Shown here: positions 6,569-9,035 of the stretch, one piece after another
Layout of the letters: each line of letters starts with the position of its first letter
How positions within the stretch are numbered: the stretch's first letter is position 1
DNA from: an uncultured Ruminococcus sp.
Lineage (GTDB): Bacteria; Bacillota; Clostridia; Oscillospirales; CAG-272
Direction: 5' to 3'
DNA: 9,035 nucleotides
NCBI GenBank assembly: GCA_902803255.1
Contig: CADCPG010000085.1
Location: forward strand, 1 to 9,035
The notes under the pieces: model-generated
Databases searched by the model: none
The model's input: the letters and a program-made list of their open reading frames with translations, nothing else
Told to the model about the DNA's origin: nothing
Position numbers and translations under genes: made by a program

Positions 6569-8803
6569 TTATCTGTTGAAATTGTCGTCCTCGCACTGCG
6601 CGGTGATCCGGCGCAGTATCGGCGAGACTGTCAGATCGACCTTGCGGCTGTGGGTCACCCGCTCGACCGACACGAAATCCTCTGGCAGGCACCACTCGGA
6701 CGACTCGCTGTCTGGCACGCAGCAGTCCTGTCTGATCCTGAATATGCCCATCTCTTCAAAAATGGCGAGGAGCAGCTTGTACTTCACGTAGTTTATCGAT
6801 CTGTCGCCCTGGAGCCTCGAGCGTATCACCCGCATGATGTAGGTGTCGCTGAAGGCGTCGCGGCCGCCCTTTATCATGTCGCTGATTATGTTGTAGAGGT
6901 TCACGCAGTCCGACCTGTCGGGCAGATACCTCTCCGATGCCGGGAAGTGCGCTCCGGCGAGAATCTCGGCCGCCCTCTTCCGCTCGTACAGCCTCTTTTT
7001 GTATACTCCGCGCGAATAGCAGATGTCGGACAGTATCAGCTGCACCGACGTCTCTCCGGCATAGCTGTTTATGTTGAGCGAAAAGAGCATGTCTACGCTG
7101 TCGCCCGGCTCGAACTCGATATCCAAGGCAGTCTTTCCGTAGAAGATGGCGACGAAGCGCTTCCCTCCGCACAGCACCGAGAATTTCGTATGCCGTCCGC
7201 CCGAGAACTGCCTGACCGACTGTACCGTCGCGTCGCGCAGTATGAAGGTGGGAACGGGATTGCCGGCGCTGCACGGCTCCATGTATCTGTATATGTCCTC
7301 GGCGAGCTTCAGCGTGATCTGCTCCGGGAGTATCTCCTCGTCGGCCTCGACGTTCACCGTCAGGTCGAGCGCCGACAGCCTGTCGGCGGCGTATTCGTTG
7401 AGACGGCGGCGGAATTCGGGGAGCCCCGCCCTCGTCACCGACAGACCGGCGGCCTGCTCGTGCCCGCCGTACCGCTCGAGGATGTCCCCGCAGGCCGAGA
7501 GCGCCGAGACGAGATTGAACCCCGGGACGCTGCGTCCCGAGCCCTTGCCGACGTCGTAGTCCGACTTTATGCCGGGAGTCTGCATCCCCTCGAAGGTTAT
7601 CATGATCGCCGGCTTGTTCTCGCGCTCCGATATTATCGAAGCCACGATGCCTATGACTCCCTGCTGCCAGTTGTCGTCGTCGAGTACGATCACGCTGTCG
7701 TCGAAGTGCGATATGTCGGTGTTCAGCTTCTCGAGGGCTTCGCCGACGATCCTGTTCTCCTCGATCTGACGCTGCCGGTTGACCTCGCAAAGGTTCTCGG
7801 CAAGCTCGCGCGCCGTGAGCGGGTCGTCCGCCAGCAGCAGCTCGACGGCCTGTCCCGCGTTGCCCATCCTGCCGGCCGCGTTGAGGCGCGGAGCGAGGGT
7901 GAAGCTTATGAACGACGCAGTGATGTCGCGCTCGGTGACGCCGCGTCTTGAGGCCCCGATGAGCGCGGCGATCCCGCAGCGGCAGTTTTTCTTCATCATT
8001 TCGATGCCGCGCGAGACTATCATCCGGTTCTCTCCCCTGATCTGCATGACGTCGGCGACGGTACCGATCGCGATGAGATCGGCGAACCGCAGGAGGACCT
8101 CATGCGCGGAGGCAGCGGTGTCGGGCTCGCGCCCAGGTCCCGCCTTCCTGTCGGCCTCGAGGGCCGTGATCAGCTTGTAGGCGACGCCCACGCCCGCCAG
8201 ATCCGTGAACGGGTATCCGCTCCCCGGTCTGTGGGGATTCACCACCGCCACGGCGTCCGGGAGCTCCGGCCTGCATTCGTGGTGGTCGGTGACCACCGTG
8301 TCGATGCCGAGCGACGACGCGTAAGCGATCTCTTCGTTCGCCGTGATGCCGGTATCGACCGTTATTATGAGCGAGACTCCTCTCGCCTTCAGTCTGTCGA
8401 CGGCTTCGGTGTTCATACCGTATCCGTCCGACCTCGCGGGTATGAAGTAGCCCGTTTTCATGCCCCGCGACCGCAGATAAAGGTACAGTATGCTGACCGA
8501 GGTAACGCCGTCGACGTCGTAGTCGCCGAAGATGGCGGCTACTTCGCCGCGCGCGACGGCCAGATTTATCCTGTCCACCGCCTCACGCATGCCGTCGAGC
8601 AGGAAGGGGTCGTGGCAGCTTCCGCTCTCCTTGCCGATATATCTCTCAACGGTCTCCCTGTCGTATCCGCATCTTCCCGCGATCAGCCCGGCGCAGACCG
8701 GGTCGATGTCAAATCCCTCGGGGAAAAGCTTCGCGGCGTCCGGAAGACCGGCCGCATTTTCGTATTTCAGTGTCCATTTTCTCTTCTTTACCGCATTTCT
8801 CAT
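6569..8803 (-). CDS. recJ: Single-stranded-DNA-specific 5'-3' exonuclease RecJ
   Basis: A 744-residue DHH-family exonuclease that degrades single-stranded DNA 5' to 3' in recombination, mismatch and base-excision repair, using Mn/Mg ions in the cytoplasm. Metal-ligand motifs are all present: GDYDVDG at 93-99, DTG at 150-152, DHH at 173-175 and the later D251 in IGTVADVM. The PxRxxxGYGM loop is at 122-130, NPHRPGSGYPF at 189-199, the linker APRLNAAGRM at 304-313 and the DHHA1 domain with GSGRS at 420-424 and GGH at 446-448. An OB-fold follows. The ~150-residue C-terminal extension fits Bacillota RecJ, which is longer than the 577-residue E. coli protein. The ATG has only a weak AGAGAA-type site, and its A and TG overlap the stop of an upstream open frame (ATGA), so coupling is possible. 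The gene lies next to rel, as in many Clostridia, but without apt between them. Confidence 0.96.
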   Translation of the reverse strand: MRNAVKKRKWTLKYENAAGLPDAAKLFPEGFDIDPVCAGLIAGRCGYDRETVERYIGKESGSCHDPFLLDGMREAVDRINLAVARGEVAAIFGDYDVDGVTSVSILYLYLRSRGMKTGYFIPARSDGYGMNTEAVDRLKARGVSLIITVDTGITANEEIAYASSLGIDTVVTDHHECRPELPDAVAVVNPHRPGSGYPFTDLAGVGVAYKLITALEADRKAGPGREPDTAASAHEVLLRFADLIAIGTVADVMQIRGENRMIVSRGIEMMKKNCRCGIAALIGASRRGVTERDITASFISFTLAPRLNAAGRMGNAGQAVELLLADDPLTARELAENLCEVNRQRQIEENRIVGEALEKLNTDISHFDDSVIVLDDDNWQQGVIGIVASIISERENKPAIMITFEGMQTPGIKSDYDVGKGSGRSVPGFNLVSALSACGDILERYGGHEQAAGLSVTRAGLPEFRRRLNEYAADRLSALDLTVNVEADEEILPEQITLKLAEDIYRYMEPCSAGNPVPTFILRDATVQSVRQFSGGRHTKFSVLCGGKRFVAIFYGKTALDIEFEPGDSVDMLFSLNINSYAGETSVQLILSDICYSRGVYKKRLYERKRAAEILAGAHFPASERYLPDRSDCVNLYNIISDMIKGGRDAFSDTYIMRVIRSRLQGDRSINYVKYKLLLAIFEEMGIFRIRQDCCVPDSESSEWCLPEDFVSVERVTHSRKVDLTVSPILRRITAQCEDDNFNR

Positions 8804-9035
8804 AACCGTTCTCTGTTTCTCTTCTCTTTCTCTTTACAATAATCCACATTGGCAAACAATCCGTTTTTCCGGGTATCTGGCCTGTCCTGGCCTGGCCTGG
8901 CCTGGCCTGGCGTGACACCCGCTTTCGGTTCTGCATGACCCGCGCCGCGCGGCATATCCGCGCCTCGGGCGGAGGCAGACCTGCCGTCTCCGGCATTGCG
9001 TTCAGCACGCATCTTCTTTCCCTTGTTCTTTTTCC
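8800..9035 (-). CDS. Unrecognised open frame upstream of recJ; possible C-terminal tail of an upstream gene
   Basis: This frame has no stop from the window edge to TGA at 8802-8800, where it overlaps the recJ ATG by four bases. Read from the edge it starts KKNKGKKMRAERNAG; an internal ATG at 9012 would give a 70-residue protein. It is rich in Arg, Gly, Ala, Pro and Lys, contains a PGQARPGQ repeat encoded by the CCTGG array, and ends in a very charged KEKEKRNRERL. No domain is recognised. secD-secF often precede recJ in Clostridia, so a basic SecF tail is one guess, without direct support. Against it, a second frame reading EKEQGKEDAC stops at 9002 and could equally be the end of the upstream gene, leaving about 200 noncoding bases. 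Confidence that it is translated is low. Confidence 0.3.
   Translation of the reverse strand, partial: KKNKGKKMRAERNAGDGRSASARGADMPRGAGHAEPKAGVTPGQARPGQDRPDTRKNGLFANVDYCKEKEKRNRERL
8876..8910. repeat. Tandem pentanucleotide repeat, (CCTGG)n
   Basis: Five perfect CCTGG units occupy 8886-8910. Two one-mismatch units (TCTGG at 8876-8880 and CCTGT at 8881-8885) precede them on the plus strand. On the coding strand the unit reads CCAGG. The array is 73 bases upstream of the recJ start. Because five is not a multiple of three, a change of one unit would shift any reading frame crossing it. No comparable array occurs elsewhere in the window. Confidence 0.9.

Noticed and set aside
6158..7951. 597-residue plus-strand open frame antisense to recJ and rel
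   Set aside because: It crosses two well-supported genes and the spacer between them. Its product is rich in Arg, Val, Asp and Leu with no recognisable motif, as expected from the complement of G+C-rich codons.
8831..8859. Possible recJ promoter: TTGTTT and TAAAGA on the minus strand, 17 bases apart
   Set aside because: The -10 element matches the consensus at only three of six positions. This AT-richer patch may simply be coding or spacer sequence, so it is not called.
8876..8910. CCTGG array considered as a CRISPR array or plasmid-type iteron
   Set aside because: The units are only five bases and directly adjoining, with no spacers. There is no nearby cas or replication gene.
8947..8963. 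Six-pair hairpin GCGCGG/CCGCGC with a five-base loop upstream of recJ
   Set aside because: It has no T-tract on the minus strand, and short GC stems are expected by chance in sequence this rich in G+C.

Overview
The window holds a run of eight recognisable genes, all on the minus strand and read from about 8803 down to 1. They are recJ, a bifunctional relA/spoT-type gene (rel), hemZ, a uridine kinase-family gene, rqcP (an S4-domain protein), divIC, nusB and the 5' part of a TsaD/peptidase M22 paralog cut by the left edge. No gene is supported on the plus strand; the long plus-strand frames are antisense shadows of G+C-rich coding sequence. No RNA gene, insertion sequence, CRISPR array or phage gene was seen.

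The gene set points to a G+C-rich anaerobic member of the Bacillota, probably of class Clostridia. HemZ, a single long bifunctional Rel, the rqcP-divIC pair, the clostridial type of nucleoside kinase, and a second TsaD-like gene next to nusB all fit that group. Genus and species cannot be read from the window. The lack of the sporulation genes yabP and yabQ between rqcP and divIC is a weak hint of a non-sporulating lineage.

Layout from right to left. At 8804-9035, upstream of recJ, there is a stretch with no recognised gene. It carries five perfect tandem CCTGG units and a frame open to the window edge whose stop overlaps the recJ start as ATGA. Then come recJ (8803-6569), a 51-base spacer, rel (6517-4175, GTG start), hemZ (4178-2646, ATGA overlap with rel), the kinase (2645-1716, directly abutting hemZ), rqcP (1666-1421), divIC (1393-1007), nusB (964-527) and the TsaD paralog (530-1 and beyond, ATGA overlap with nusB).

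From recJ onward no gap exceeds 51 bases, and no intrinsic terminator or convincing internal promoter was seen, so one long transcription unit is likely. The genes are housekeeping: single-strand DNA processing (RecJ), (p)ppGpp turnover (Rel), a radical-SAM heme-related enzyme (HemZ), nucleoside phosphorylation, rescue of stalled ribosomes (RqcP), division-site assembly (DivIC) and rRNA transcription/processing (NusB). I saw no convincing previously unknown system. The points most worth checking are the CCTGG repeat before recJ, the altered metal motif of the TsaD paralog, the kinase without its usual TGS half, and the genes missing from otherwise familiar clostridial neighbourhoods.
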